Both the position numbers and the translations under genes were made by a program. A stretch of 64,000 nucleotides of DNA, taken from NCBI RefSeq assembly GCF_000686885.1, contig NZ_JMLU01000007.1, positions 1-64,000 on the forward strand. Direction: 5' to 3'. The notes below the pieces were generated by a model. The model saw nothing but the letters and a program-made list of their open reading frames with translations, was not told the origin of the DNA and searched no databases. The DNA is from Flavobacterium sasangense DSM 21067 (GTDB taxonomy: Bacteria > Bacteroidota > Bacteroidia > Flavobacteriales > Flavobacteriaceae). Shown one piece after another: positions 11,765-20,491 of the stretch (positions within the stretch are counted from its first letter, which is position 1; each line of letters opens with the position of its first letter).

Positions 11765-12883
11765 TTACTTCACTTCTTTCACTAGATAAATATAAACCGG
11801 GAAGTGATCTGAAAATCCTGGAACTCCATTTTGATTTCTCAGTGGATATCCTTTGTATTGTCCTGTTTTTTGGATTAAGAAAGGTTTGTTGTAAATTCCT
11901 GCTTTCCAATATTTGAATGAACCATAATCGTTATTATCAGCTGGAATTAATTGCTGACTTACCATGATTTGGTCGAAAATATCACCTGAATCTCTATAAA
12001 ACAATGAAGCATGTCCGTCTTTTGCCATTTGCTCAAACGGGTTATAAACATCTCTTGGTTCTTTTAATTCTGATTTTTTTAGTTTAGCACCAATACCTTG
12101 TTTTACACTTTTATTGTACGCTCCGTCATTTAAATCTCCCATAGTAATAAACTTAGCTTTTGGATTGATTTTGATGATAGAATCCATAATTTTTCTATTC
12201 AATCTTCCAGCAGCTTCTCTGTATGGGCTACTTTTTTTCTCTCCACCAGAACGTGATGGCCAGTGGTTAACAATTACGTTAATTTCTTCTCCGTCTAATA
12301 AACCAGTAACCAAAAGTTGATCACGTGTATAAATACGTTTTGTTTTTTTATCGTAGTTTACATTTTCCTCAACTTCTTTTTCTTCTTCTTTTGTACTTTT
12401 CTTATCAGAAGTAGTTTCTGTTTCATAAACATACAACGGCACATTTATGTAACTAGTTGGCTGAAAATACTTTTCTTGATATAAAAATCCAACGTCAATT
12501 CCACGTTTGTCTGGAGAATCAAAATGGACTACTTTGTATCCTTTATTAATTAAAGTAGGATGCTTAACTAAGTCTTCTAGCACTCTTCTGTTTTCAATTT
12601 CACAAGCGCCAATAATTACTGGAGAATTTTTTTGACTTTCGCTTGTACCTAATTCGATAAGAACACGACTTAAGTTATCTAATTTCTTTTGATAATTCTT
12701 TTTTGTCCAACCATTTACAGGAGTATACTCTTCATCATAAGTATCTGGATCATTAATTGTATCAAATAAATTCTCAAAATTGTAAAATGCCACGGTATGC
12801 ACTTTAAATTTTTTATCCTGTGAAACAGCACTATTTACAGACAAAATCACAGTAAAAACAGCCAAAAGGTGTTTAATTTTCAT
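11765..12883 (-). CDS. Secreted endonuclease/exonuclease/phosphatase-family protein
   Basis: The 372-residue protein has a signal peptide (residues 1-21, ending AVSQ). It carries the motifs of the EEP superfamily: FYNFENLFD near 33-41, EIENR for the metal-binding Glu, NHWPSRSGG, GDLND and C-terminal SDHFPV. All catalytic-type residues are present, so it should be an active Mg-dependent phosphodiesterase. Targets may be nucleic acid or other phosphoesters in the periplasm or outside. A lysine/glutamate-rich insert lies near 155-172. It is divergent from a TonB receptor operon across 139 bp, with -7 elements facing both ways, which suggests joint regulation and a joint scavenging role. No T9SS domain. 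Confidence 0.8.
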   Translation of the reverse strand: MKIKHLLAVFTVILSVNSAVSQDKKFKVHTVAFYNFENLFDTINDPDTYDEEYTPVNGWTKKNYQKKLDNLSRVLIELGTSESQKNSPVIIGACEIENRRVLEDLVKHPTLINKGYKVVHFDSPDKRGIDVGFLYQEKYFQPTSYINVPLYVYETETTSDKKSTKEEEKEVEENVNYDKKTKRIYTRDQLLVTGLLDGEEINVIVNHWPSRSGGEKKSSPYREAAGRLNRKIMDSIIKINPKAKFITMGDLNDGAYNKSVKQGIGAKLKKSELKEPRDVYNPFEQMAKDGHASLFYRDSGDIFDQIMVSQQLIPADNNDYGSFKYWKAGIYNKPFLIQKTGQYKGYPLRNQNGVPGFSDHFPVYIYLVKEVK

Positions 12884-12928
12884 AAATCAAATGTTATATT
12901 AATATCAAGTTTATTACAAATTGGGTGC

Positions 12929-12936
12929 CAAAGGTA
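12929..12936 (-). promoter_or_regulatory. Candidate -7 element TACCTTTG (nuclease gene)
   Basis: Exact TAnnTTTG on the minus strand in the divergent intergenic region, 46 bp upstream of the start at 12883. Confidence 0.4.
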
Positions 12937-12956
12937 AATAATATTATTAAAAGTTA

Positions 12957-12964
12957 TACATTTG
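12957..12964 (+). promoter_or_regulatory. Candidate -7 element TACATTTG (TonB receptor operon)
   Basis: Exact TAnnTTTG on the plus strand, 58 bp upstream of the receptor start at 13023. The two divergent elements are only 20 bp apart, so one regulator could control both. Confidence 0.4.
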
Positions 12965-13022
12965 TAGGCTGTTAAGTTTGTAACTACTTAACATTAAATT
13001 AGTATTAATTTTAATATTCTTT

Positions 13023-15803
13023 ATGAAAAAACTTGTATTGAGCACGTTATTAGTGCTGCAAGCTGTTTTTGTTTTTGCACAGCAAAATCCAGCCTTAAAA
13101 GGTAAGGTTATCGATGCTAAAAGTCAAAAACCATTACAAAATGTTGTTGCAACCATTCAAAGTACGAACCAATCTGCTTTGACTGATTTTGATGGAAACT
13201 TTGTTTTTCAAACTATCCCAACGGGTGAACAAGTGTTGACAATCAAAACTTCTGGATACACGCAACAAACTTTTATGTTAGAACCTTCTGCTAATGGCGA
13301 AACTCTTGATTTAGGAGTAGTTGTGCTAGAAGAAGACATTACATCTGAACAACAATTAAGTTTAGTAACAATTACTGAAAATGATTTAGGAGATGACAAC
13401 AGTGGTTCTGAAAGTACTTCTGGGCTTTTACAAGCAACTAGAGACACGTATCAACAAGCTGCAGCATTTAACTGGGGTTTAGCACGTTTTAGAATTAGAG
13501 GTCTAGATAATGAATATGGAGTTACCATGATTAATGGTTTGTCTATGAATAAGTTATATGATGGAAGACCACAATGGAGTAACTGGGGTGGTTTAAATGA
13601 TGCAACAAGAAATCAAGAATTTACAATGGGTTCTGCTCCATCTGATTACACATTTGGTAGTGCTTTAGGAACTCAAGAAATTAATACAAGAGCTTCTTTT
13701 TACCGTCCTGGAACAAGAATTTCGATGTCGGGTACTAACACCAACTATAGCTGGAGAATGATGGGAACTCACGCATCTGGTATGAACAAAGACGGATGGG
13801 CATTTGTGGTTTCAGCTTCTAGAAGATGGGCAGAAGAAGGTTATTTTGAAGGAACTGACTATAGTGCAAACTCATTATTTGCTAGTGTTGAGAAAAAAAT
13901 TAATGACAAACATAGTTTGAATTTAACTGCTATTTATGCTCAAAATAGTAGAGGAAAAAACTCTCCAAACACTAAAGAAGTAAATGATTTAATGGGAATT
14001 AAATACAATTCTTATTGGGGATGGCAAGATGGCAAAAAACGTAATTCAAGAGATAAAGATGTTGAAGAGCCAATTACAATGTTATCTCACTACTGGAAAA
14101 TTACTGAAAAAACAACTTTAAATACAAATGTTGCTTTTCAAACAGGTAAAATTGGAAACTCTAGATTAGATTACCAATTAGGAAACAATCCAGATCCAAC
14201 TTACTATAAAAACTTACCAAGTTACTACAGTAATTTAGGAGGTTATACTCCAGACCAATTAACTCAAATTGGAAATGGATTTAGATCAAATTCACAAATT
14301 GACTGGAATGCTATGTATATTGCGAACCAAAATAGTGCTTTTGCAGGAAGAAGTGTTTACGTTTTATACCAAGACAGAACGGATGACAATCAATTAAGTG
14401 CTAACAGTATCTTGAATTCAAGTATTTCTGAAAATGTTAGCTTAACAGCAGGAGCAAATTTCAGAAAATTACGTTCTCATAATCACCAAAACTTATTGGA
14501 TTTATTAGGAGGTCAATACTTCTTAGATATTGACCCATTCTATACAGGAAATGCTAGTCAGTCTGACTTAAATAATCCAAACAGACAAGTTGTAGAAGGA
14601 GATACTTATGGGTATAATTATTTATTACATGCTTTAACATTTGATGGATTTACTCAATTTAAATTCACTTACGACAAAGCTGATTTTTATTTAGCTCAAT
14701 CGTTCTCTAGATCAGAATACCAAAGAGAAGGTCTTTACAAAAATGGAATTTATGCAAATAATTCTTATGGTAAAGGAGAGAAAATTATATTTGAAAACTT
14801 CGGTTTCAAAGGAGGTTTAACTTATAAATTAAACGGTAGAAATTACTTAGATTTCAATGGTTTATATCAAACAAAAGCACCAAGTTTAAGAAACTCATTC
14901 TCAAATGCTAGAATGAACAACATGATTACTCCAGACTTACAAAGCGAAAGCATTACAAGTGCTGATGCAAGTTACATCTTAAGAGCACCAAAATTCAAAG
15001 CTCGTTTAACTGGATTTTACTCTAAAATTCAAAATGCAACCGAAATTTCATTCTTCTACGGAGAAGGAATTGGTGGTGGTGACGATGGTGGTGACGAAGA
15101 CACTTTCGTTAGTGAAATCGTTACTGGAATTGACAAACAAAACATGGGTGCAGAACTTGGTTTAGAATACCAAATTACATCTACTATTAAAGCTACAGCT
15201 GCTGCTTCTTACGGACAGTACATCTATTCTGATAATGCTAAATTAAAAACAAATGATGATGCATTAGCTGCTGCTGGAAATGAAAGTTTAACAGATTTTG
15301 GAACTGTTTACATGAAAAATTACCACCAACCAGGTATGCCACAAACTGCGGCTTCATTTGGTTTAGAATATAGAGATCCTAATTTCTGGTGGATTGGAGC
15401 AAATGTTAATTACTTAGCTAACAGTTACATTGATTTTGCTAACATTTTAAGAACTGATAACTTTAGTATTGATAGTAATACAGGAGATAATTACTCTGGA
15501 GCTACTCCTGAATCAGTAAGAGATATCTTAAAACAAGAAAAATTTGATAGCTTTACATTAGTAAACTTGACAGGAGGAAAATCGTGGAGAATTAGTAAAG
15601 CAAATCGTAATACAGTGGGATTCTTTGCTTCTGTAAACAACGTTTTTGATGTTACTTATAAAACAGGTGGTTTTGAACAATCTAGAAAAGCAACTTTCCC
15701 AGATTTACAAGCTGATCAAGCTAACGGAACTCCTTCTTTTGGATCTAAATATTTTTACGGATACGGAAGAACATTCTTTGTTAACTTCTACATTAACTTC
15801 TAA
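13023..15803 (+). CDS. TonB-dependent receptor with N-terminal carboxypeptidase-like domain
   Basis: The 926-residue outer-membrane protein has a signal peptide (ending FAQ), then a CarboxypepD_reg-like beta-sandwich at about 25-105 (ALKGKVIDAKSQKPLQNVVA). A plug follows (FRIRGLDNEYGVTMINGLSM near 158-177) and then a large barrel ending in FFVNFYINF. This is the usual layout of Bacteroidota receptors for large or complex substrates. The barrel end carries the aromatic-rich final strand required for insertion. An Asp/Gly-rich loop (GGGDDGGDED) near 683 could bind cations. Two surface lipoproteins follow within 12 and 6 bp, so this is an operon. Substrate unknown; the divergent secreted nuclease suggests nucleotides or phosphate. 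Confidence 0.85.
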   Translation: MKKLVLSTLLVLQAVFVFAQQNPALKGKVIDAKSQKPLQNVVATIQSTNQSALTDFDGNFVFQTIPTGEQVLTIKTSGYTQQTFMLEPSANGETLDLGVVVLEEDITSEQQLSLVTITENDLGDDNSGSESTSGLLQATRDTYQQAAAFNWGLARFRIRGLDNEYGVTMINGLSMNKLYDGRPQWSNWGGLNDATRNQEFTMGSAPSDYTFGSALGTQEINTRASFYRPGTRISMSGTNTNYSWRMMGTHASGMNKDGWAFVVSASRRWAEEGYFEGTDYSANSLFASVEKKINDKHSLNLTAIYAQNSRGKNSPNTKEVNDLMGIKYNSYWGWQDGKKRNSRDKDVEEPITMLSHYWKITEKTTLNTNVAFQTGKIGNSRLDYQLGNNPDPTYYKNLPSYYSNLGGYTPDQLTQIGNGFRSNSQIDWNAMYIANQNSAFAGRSVYVLYQDRTDDNQLSANSILNSSISENVSLTAGANFRKLRSHNHQNLLDLLGGQYFLDIDPFYTGNASQSDLNNPNRQVVEGDTYGYNYLLHALTFDGFTQFKFTYDKADFYLAQSFSRSEYQREGLYKNGIYANNSYGKGEKIIFENFGFKGGLTYKLNGRNYLDFNGLYQTKAPSLRNSFSNARMNNMITPDLQSESITSADASYILRAPKFKARLTGFYSKIQNATEISFFYGEGIGGGDDGGDEDTFVSEIVTGIDKQNMGAELGLEYQITSTIKATAAASYGQYIYSDNAKLKTNDDALAAAGNESLTDFGTVYMKNYHQPGMPQTAASFGLEYRDPNFWWIGANVNYLANSYIDFANILRTDNFSIDSNTGDNYSGATPESVRDILKQEKFDSFTLVNLTGGKSWRISKANRNTVGFFASVNNVFDVTYKTGGFEQSRKATFPDLQADQANGTPSFGSKYFYGYGRTFFVNFYINF

Positions 15804-15814
15804 AAAAATATACT

Positions 15815-16393
15815 ATGAAAATAAATTTTTTAAAAACAATTTTTTTGTTAGCACTTAGTACAAGTGTATTAACAAGTTGTGTAGGAGATGATGATTATGT
15901 TATTCCTACAGTTTATGACTATGCCTTTACGGATGGATTTGAAACTAATTGGGCTGATTGGACAAAATATAGTGTGAATGGATCCCAAGAATGGCAATTA
16001 GACACACAGTATGGAAATCCTGGAAATTGTGCTAAAATGTCAGGTTATGCTGGCACAAGCAATGCCAACGAAGATTGGTTAATTTCTCCTGAAATTAATT
16101 TAAGTGAATTAACTACTGCCTATTTATCTTTTCAAACAGCTTCAAAATTTACTGGAAATGTATTAGAAATAAAAATTTCTTCTGATTATAGTGGTGGTGA
16201 TCCTAATACTGCAACATGGACAAATTTATCTGCTACCTTAGATTCTTCAAATGCTTATACATGGACAAATTCTGGAAACATTGACATTTCTTCTTTTGTA
16301 GGTGGAAATGTTCACGTAGCATTCAAATATACATCTACTTCTTCTGCTTCAATGACTTGGGAAGTTGACAATGTTAAAATCACTAAAAATTAA
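15815..16393 (+). CDS. Lipoprotein with a choice-of-anchor J-like domain
   Basis: This 192-residue protein has lipobox LTSC (Cys22) followed by VGDDDY. Such an acidic stretch right after the cysteine resembles the lipoprotein export signals that place Bacteroidota lipoproteins on the cell surface. The mature part (DGFETNWADWTKYSVNGSQ, EDWLISPEINLS, FKYTSTSSASMTWEVDNVKI) fits the choice-of-anchor J or jelly-roll family, which is beta-sandwich and often adhesive or ligand binding. It lies between the receptor and the DUF5689 lipoprotein in one operon and may act like a SusD substitute. No SusD/RagB fold is visible. Confidence 0.75.
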   Translation: MKINFLKTIFLLALSTSVLTSCVGDDDYVIPTVYDYAFTDGFETNWADWTKYSVNGSQEWQLDTQYGNPGNCAKMSGYAGTSNANEDWLISPEINLSELTTAYLSFQTASKFTGNVLEIKISSDYSGGDPNTATWTNLSATLDSSNAYTWTNSGNIDISSFVGGNVHVAFKYTSTSSASMTWEVDNVKITKN

Positions 16394-16398
16394 TAGCT

Positions 16399-17721
16399 AT
16401 GAAAAGATTAAAATTAGTATTAACAACTGCTGTTTTAGCATCTTTAGTTGGATGTGTTAATGGCGATGATTATGGAACACCTGATTTATCGAATGATTGT
16501 ATTAGTATAGCTGCAACTAAATCTGTACAAGATATTGCAACTTTAGCTAATACTACTGTTCAACAATATCCAGATTCTGATTACATAGAAGCTTATGTTA
16601 CTTCTAGTGACGAAGGTGGAAATTTTTACAAATCGATATCATTTGTTTCTGTTGACGGAGCAAAAGGATTTACAATGCCGATTGATGATTACAACTTATA
16701 CACTAGATATGAGCCAGGAAGAAAAGTAACTATTAACATGAAAGATCGTTATTATAATTTTGATAGTCAAATATCTTCTTTAGAAATTGGTTCACTTTTT
16801 GAAGGTAGTGTAGGAAGAATTTCTGGTGTTGAATATAAAGATGCTATCTTAAGAAGTTGCGATAAAGTTGATGAAGAAACTTTAGTACAGCATATTACAC
16901 TTTCTGATATCAATGATACTTATTTACACAAATTAGTAGAGTTTGATGAGGTGCAATTTGCAAATGCTTCTTTAGGACACACTTATCACGATGAAGCATT
17001 ATCCTATGTGGGTGCTACTGCTACTAATCATTCCGTAATTGATGCATCTGGAAATTCAATAACTGTTCGTAATAGTGCATTTGCTACATTTGCGACAGAA
17101 GAAATTCCAAGTGAAAACGGTAAAATTCGTGGTGTTTTAACTAAATATAATGGTACTTTTCAATTAATGTTAAGAACTCTTAATGATGTTAAGTTAACTA
17201 ATCCAAGATTAAACCCTGCAATCGAAAACTTTGAATCTTTTGCATCAAACACTGCTATTTTTCCTAATTATTTTAATTTAAAAGTTGTAGGTACTAACGA
17301 TTGGTTTGTGGGTTCTTTCAACGGAAATAAATATTTACAAGCAAGAAAAGGTAACAGTACAGGGGCAACTAAAATTTTCTTTGTAATGCCATATAATTTT
17401 GACATGCATACAAAAGTTTCATTCAAAACTTTATATGGTTACATGTCTCAAACATCAACTCCTATAATGAAAGTGTATTACTCTACAAATTTCAATAGTG
17501 CTAACCCTACTGCTAACCTTGTAGATATCACTAGTAGTTTTACATTCTCTAATCACACAGGAACAGGATGGGCTTCTGGCTTTACAAACTCTGGTATTCA
17601 TACCTTTACAGGAATGTCTGGACAAGGGCATATTATTTTTGCGTATGATGTAGCTGCAACCTCAACTACTAATGCAGAAACTAGACCAGGTGCTCAAATA
17701 GATAATATTTTATTTCAATAA
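16399..17721 (+). CDS. DUF5689-domain lipoprotein with C-terminal choice-of-anchor J-like region
   Basis: The 440-residue lipoprotein has lipobox LVGC (Cys19) followed by VNGDDY, an acidic surface-export-like signal as in the preceding gene. DUF5689 (about 33-245: SVQDIATLA, YIEAYVTSSDEGGNFYKSIS, GRKVTINMKDRYYN) has an OB-fold-like pattern also found near secreted nucleases. The C-terminal half (IENFESFA, NDWFVGSFNGNKYLQARKG, GAQIDNILF) again looks like choice-of-anchor J. It ends the operon before a strong terminator. A role in binding substrate for the TonB receptor is inference. Confidence 0.75.
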   Translation: MKRLKLVLTTAVLASLVGCVNGDDYGTPDLSNDCISIAATKSVQDIATLANTTVQQYPDSDYIEAYVTSSDEGGNFYKSISFVSVDGAKGFTMPIDDYNLYTRYEPGRKVTINMKDRYYNFDSQISSLEIGSLFEGSVGRISGVEYKDAILRSCDKVDEETLVQHITLSDINDTYLHKLVEFDEVQFANASLGHTYHDEALSYVGATATNHSVIDASGNSITVRNSAFATFATEEIPSENGKIRGVLTKYNGTFQLMLRTLNDVKLTNPRLNPAIENFESFASNTAIFPNYFNLKVVGTNDWFVGSFNGNKYLQARKGNSTGATKIFFVMPYNFDMHTKVSFKTLYGYMSQTSTPIMKVYYSTNFNSANPTANLVDITSSFTFSNHTGTGWASGFTNSGIHTFTGMSGQGHIIFAYDVAATSTTNAETRPGAQIDNILFQ

Positions 17722-17739
17722 GTTATAAGAATAAATTAT

Positions 17740-17769
17740 AAAAGCGACTCTAATCGAGTCGCTTTTTTT
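17740..17769 (+). terminator. Rho-independent terminator of the TonB receptor operon
   Basis: AAAAGCGACTC (17740-17750) pairs with GAGTCGCTTTT (17756-17766), followed by T residues. Confidence 0.85.
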
Positions 17770-17784
17770 ATGCTTGCTATTTCG

Positions 17785-17792
17785 TACCTTTG
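17785..17792 (+). promoter_or_regulatory. Candidate -7 element TACCTTTG for hflX
   Basis: Exact TAnnTTTG match 18 bp upstream of the hflX ATG. Confidence 0.5.
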
Positions 17793-17810
17793 TATTCTTA
17801 AAGAACGATT

Positions 17811-19034
17811 ATGTTAGAGAAAGAAGTTATTGACTTTGAAAAATCAATTATTGTTGGGATAGTAACACAAAACCAAAGTGAAGATAAACTAAACGAATAT
17901 CTTGACGAATTGGAGTTTTTGACATTTACCGCTGGTGGAACCGTTATCAAGCGTTTTTCACAAAAAATGGATAAACCTAATCCTAAAACATTTGTAGGAA
18001 CTGGAAAATTAGAAGAAATCAAATACTTCATTAAAGATAACGATATTAAAACTGTAATTTTTGATGACGAATTAACACCTTCACAATCGAAAAATATTAC
18101 CAAAGAATTAGATTGTAAAGTCTTAGACAGAACCAATCTTATCTTAGATATCTTCGCGCAACGTGCCGAAACTTCGTATGCCAGAACACAAGTAGAATTA
18201 GCACAATGCCAATATTTGTTACCTCGTTTAACCGGAATGTGGACCCACTTAGAACGTCAAAAAGGGGGAATCGGAATGCGTGGTCCTGGAGAAACTGAAA
18301 TTGAAACCGACCGTCGTATTGTACGTGATAGAATCTCTTTACTAAAAGAAAAAATTAAAGTAATCGACAAACAAATGGCAACGCAACGCAGTAATCGTGG
18401 TGCCATGGTTCGTGTAGCTTTAGTAGGTTATACCAATGTTGGAAAATCTACTTTAATGAATGCTGTTGGAAAAAGTGATGTGTTTGTAGAAAATAAATTA
18501 TTCGCAACCCTTGACACTACTGTTCGAAAAACTGTAATAAAGAATTTACCGTTCCTTTTAAGCGATACGGTTGGATTTATTAGAAAACTACCAACACAAT
18601 TAGTTGAGTCGTTTAAAAGCACGTTAGATGAAGTTAGAGAGGCTGATTTGTTGCTTCATGTGGTAGATATTTCGCATCCTGACTTTGAAGACCATATTGC
18701 TTCGGTAAATCAAATTCTGCAAGATATCAAAAGCGCAGACAAACCTACGATTATGGTTTTTAATAAAATCGACGCATACAAATCAGAGCATTTTGATGAA
18801 AATGATTTAAGTGTTGAAAAAACTACCAAACATTATACTTTGGAAGATTGGAAAAGAACTTGGATGAGCAAATTAGGTGATAAAAACACGTTGTTTATTT
18901 CAGCTACTGAAAAGGCAAATTTTGAGGAATTCAGAGAAAAAGTATACGAGGCAGTAAGAGAGATTCACATTACAAGATTTCCTTACAACAAATTTTTATA
19001 TCCAGATTATAAAGATGCCGTTGAAAACGAATAA
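17811..19034 (+). CDS. hflX: Ribosome-splitting GTPase HflX
   Basis: The 407-residue protein has the HflX N-terminal domain (FVGTGKLEEI, QCQYLLPRL, GGIGMRGPGETEIETDRR) and then an Obg-type G domain: GYTNVGKST (G1), DTVGFIRKLP (G3) and NKID (G4). HflX binds 50S subunits and splits stalled or heat-damaged ribosomes. Length and motifs are normal. It has its own -7 element and a shared bidirectional terminator with the convergent DUF2480 gene, so it appears monocistronic. Confidence 0.95.
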   Translation: MLEKEVIDFEKSIIVGIVTQNQSEDKLNEYLDELEFLTFTAGGTVIKRFSQKMDKPNPKTFVGTGKLEEIKYFIKDNDIKTVIFDDELTPSQSKNITKELDCKVLDRTNLILDIFAQRAETSYARTQVELAQCQYLLPRLTGMWTHLERQKGGIGMRGPGETEIETDRRIVRDRISLLKEKIKVIDKQMATQRSNRGAMVRVALVGYTNVGKSTLMNAVGKSDVFVENKLFATLDTTVRKTVIKNLPFLLSDTVGFIRKLPTQLVESFKSTLDEVREADLLLHVVDISHPDFEDHIASVNQILQDIKSADKPTIMVFNKIDAYKSEHFDENDLSVEKTTKHYTLEDWKRTWMSKLGDKNTLFISATEKANFEEFREKVYEAVREIHITRFPYNKFLYPDYKDAVENE

Positions 19035-19062
19035 AAAAAGACCTCAATTGAGGTCTTTTTTT
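19034..19062. terminator. Bidirectional terminator between hflX and the DUF2480 gene
   Basis: Perfect palindrome AAGACCTCAATTGAGGTCTT with A and T runs on both sides. Confidence 0.9.
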
Positions 19063-19564
19063 ATTTTGATTTATATAATGGAACTGCTGAACAAGCTTCG
19101 CCAAACATTACGCTTTTAGCAACTTTCATTAACTTTTGAATCGCTAACGTATACACTTGATTAGGAACTGATTTTTTAGAACAACCTTTAAGAATTACTG
19201 GCTTTTGAAAATAGTCAGTATAATCCAATTTGCTCAAAATATCCTGATACCATTCTATTGTAGCATGTTCTTTATTTCCATGAATAACCTTTAAAGCATA
19301 CGGAGCTAAATAAACCGAAACTAAAGCAAATGTCCAAGCAGGTAAAATAGCATCCGTTGAACAATACAAAGCCACATATTTATCTTCAAATTGTGACCAG
19401 TCTGTTTCTTTCAATTTTATTCTAAAATCAGATTCTTTTAAAATAAACCCTTCTAATAACCATTGCGAAATATCTAAATCTACCACATGATTATCTGGAT
19501 AGTAATCCTCTAAATCGAATACCATCAAGGAACTTTGCGCTACTTTATTTATTATTTCGTCCAT
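19061..19564 (-). CDS. DUF2480 family protein
   Basis: The 167-residue cytosolic protein matches the Bacteroidota DUF2480 family, with conserved stretches MVFDLEDYYP, DISQWLLEGFILKESDFR and VALYCSTDAILPAWTFALV, and a C-terminal GCSKK segment. Function is unknown. It is the last gene of the sufS-sufE-sufT-like group on the minus strand, 81 bp after the sufT-like gene, separated by an intergenic dyad of the AGTCGCAGT family. Its recurrent position beside suf genes suggests, but does not show, a link to iron-sulfur assembly. Confidence 0.85.
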   Translation of the reverse strand: MDEIINKVAQSSLMVFDLEDYYPDNHVVDLDISQWLLEGFILKESDFRIKLKETDWSQFEDKYVALYCSTDAILPAWTFALVSVYLAPYALKVIHGNKEHATIEWYQDILSKLDYTDYFQKPVILKGCSKKSVPNQVYTLAIQKLMKVAKSVMFGEACSAVPLYKSK

Positions 19565-19570
19565 ATTTTA

Positions 19571-19636
19571 GTCGCAGTTTTCAGTCGCAGTTTTCAGAAG
19601 TAAGTGTAAAAACACTGTTAACTGTGACTGCGACTG
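19571..19636. repeat. Intergenic dyad, AGTCGCAGT family
   Basis: CAGTCGCAGT (19582-19591) is perfectly inverted at 19627-19636, with an additional direct copy from 19571. Related sequences lie at 26581-26634 and 44547-44680. Confidence 0.65.
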
Positions 19637-19645
19637 CTTACTATT

Positions 19646-19969
19646 TTAAAGCATTCCTAATTCTAATTTAGCTTCTTCGCTCATTAAGTCTTTGCTCCAA
19701 GGTGGGTCGAAAGTAATTTCTACTTCACATGATTTTACCTCATCTATAGATTTTACTTTTTCTTCCACTTCTTGAGGTAACGTTTCCGCTACTGGACAAT
19801 TAGGTGATGTTAAGGTCATTAAGATTTTTACATCGTTATCTTCGTTAATCATCACGTCGTAGATTAAACCTAATTCGTAAATATCTACTGGAATTTCTGG
19901 GTCGTAAATTCCTTTTAAAACTTTGACTACGTTTTCGCCTAAGTTGATTGTATCGTTAAATTCTTCCAT
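19646..19969 (-). CDS. sufT: SufT-like MIP18 (DUF59) iron-sulfur assembly protein
   Basis: The 107-residue protein is the MIP18/DUF59 family member usually attached to SUF systems. It shows DPEIPVDIYELGLIYDV near 24-40, SPNCP (conserved Cys) near 55-59 and the C-terminal DPPWSKDLMSEEAK. Such proteins help iron-sulfur cluster assembly or delivery. It lies downstream of sufE on the same strand. The normal sufE-sufT gap has been enlarged to 522 bp by the GxxExxY cassette, whose left inverted repeat begins 11 bp from this start codon. Confidence 0.9.
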   Translation of the reverse strand: MEEFNDTINLGENVVKVLKGIYDPEIPVDIYELGLIYDVMINEDNDVKILMTLTSPNCPVAETLPQEVEEKVKSIDEVKSCEVEITFDPPWSKDLMSEEAKLELGML

Positions 19970-19979
19970 TTTTTTTATT

Positions 19980-20004
19980 TTTAAACATATAAGTCATATA
20001 AGTT
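19980..20004 (+). repeat. Left inverted repeat of the GxxExxY cassette
   Basis: TTTAAACATATAAGTCATAT continuing AAGTT. It is the reverse complement of 20458-20482 at 24 of 25 positions and overlaps the stop codon of the enclosed gene. Confidence 0.9.
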
Positions 20005-20419
20005 AATCCCATAATGTCTTATATATTTCGTTTACATATGTTTGTTGTCCTTCGTAATAAATGTTCTTTACATTAAAATTAATTAATAATCCTATTGGTT
20101 TTTGCAATAAGTTCATATAAGTTAAAAGTTGCGCTTCATAGATTGGATTCATCTCGGCAACTGCTTTCAATTCAACTACTAAAATGTCTTCAACCAAAAT
20201 ATCACATCTTAACTTTGATTCCAATTCAAATCCTTTGTAATTAATTGGAATATTGTATTCTGAAATTGAATTTATATTTCGTAATTCTAATTCCTTAATC
20301 AGACACTGGTGATAAACGGTTTCGAGCAATCCTGGTCCTAATCTTTTATGAACTTCTATTGCTGCTCCGTTAACATGATAAACTAAATCTTTTAATTGTG
20401 TTTTTGTTACATTCTTCAT
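20003..20419 (-). CDS. GxxExxY family protein inside an inverted-repeat cassette
   Basis: The 138-residue protein has the defining GLLETVY motif (GxxExxY) near 30-36, HKRLGPG before it and the central YEAQLLTYMNL and PIGLLINFN segments. Together these resemble a PD-(D/E)xK nuclease fold; DILVEDILVVELKAV near 75-89 would carry the D...ExK-like residues. The family is widespread, often in intergenic or intervening positions, and lacks an established role. Here the gene is bounded exactly by 25-bp inverted repeats and splits the sufE-sufT-like pair. This marks it as a recent or mobile insertion. A transcript across it could fold the repeats together and loop the gene out. Confidence 0.85.
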   Translation of the reverse strand: MKNVTKTQLKDLVYHVNGAAIEVHKRLGPGLLETVYHQCLIKELELRNINSISEYNIPINYKGFELESKLRCDILVEDILVVELKAVAEMNPIYEAQLLTYMNLLQKPIGLLINFNVKNIYYEGQQTYVNEIYKTLWD

Positions 20420-20457
20420 GGCTTATATTAATTTTAGTGGTGTATATCATATTATAA

Positions 20458-20482
20458 AACTTATATGGCTTATATGTTTAAA
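20458..20482 (+). repeat. Right inverted repeat of the GxxExxY cassette
   Basis: AACTTATATGGCTTATATGT continuing TTAAA. It pairs with 19980-20004 with one mismatch. Confidence 0.9.
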
Positions 20483-20491
20483 TTTTTCAGT

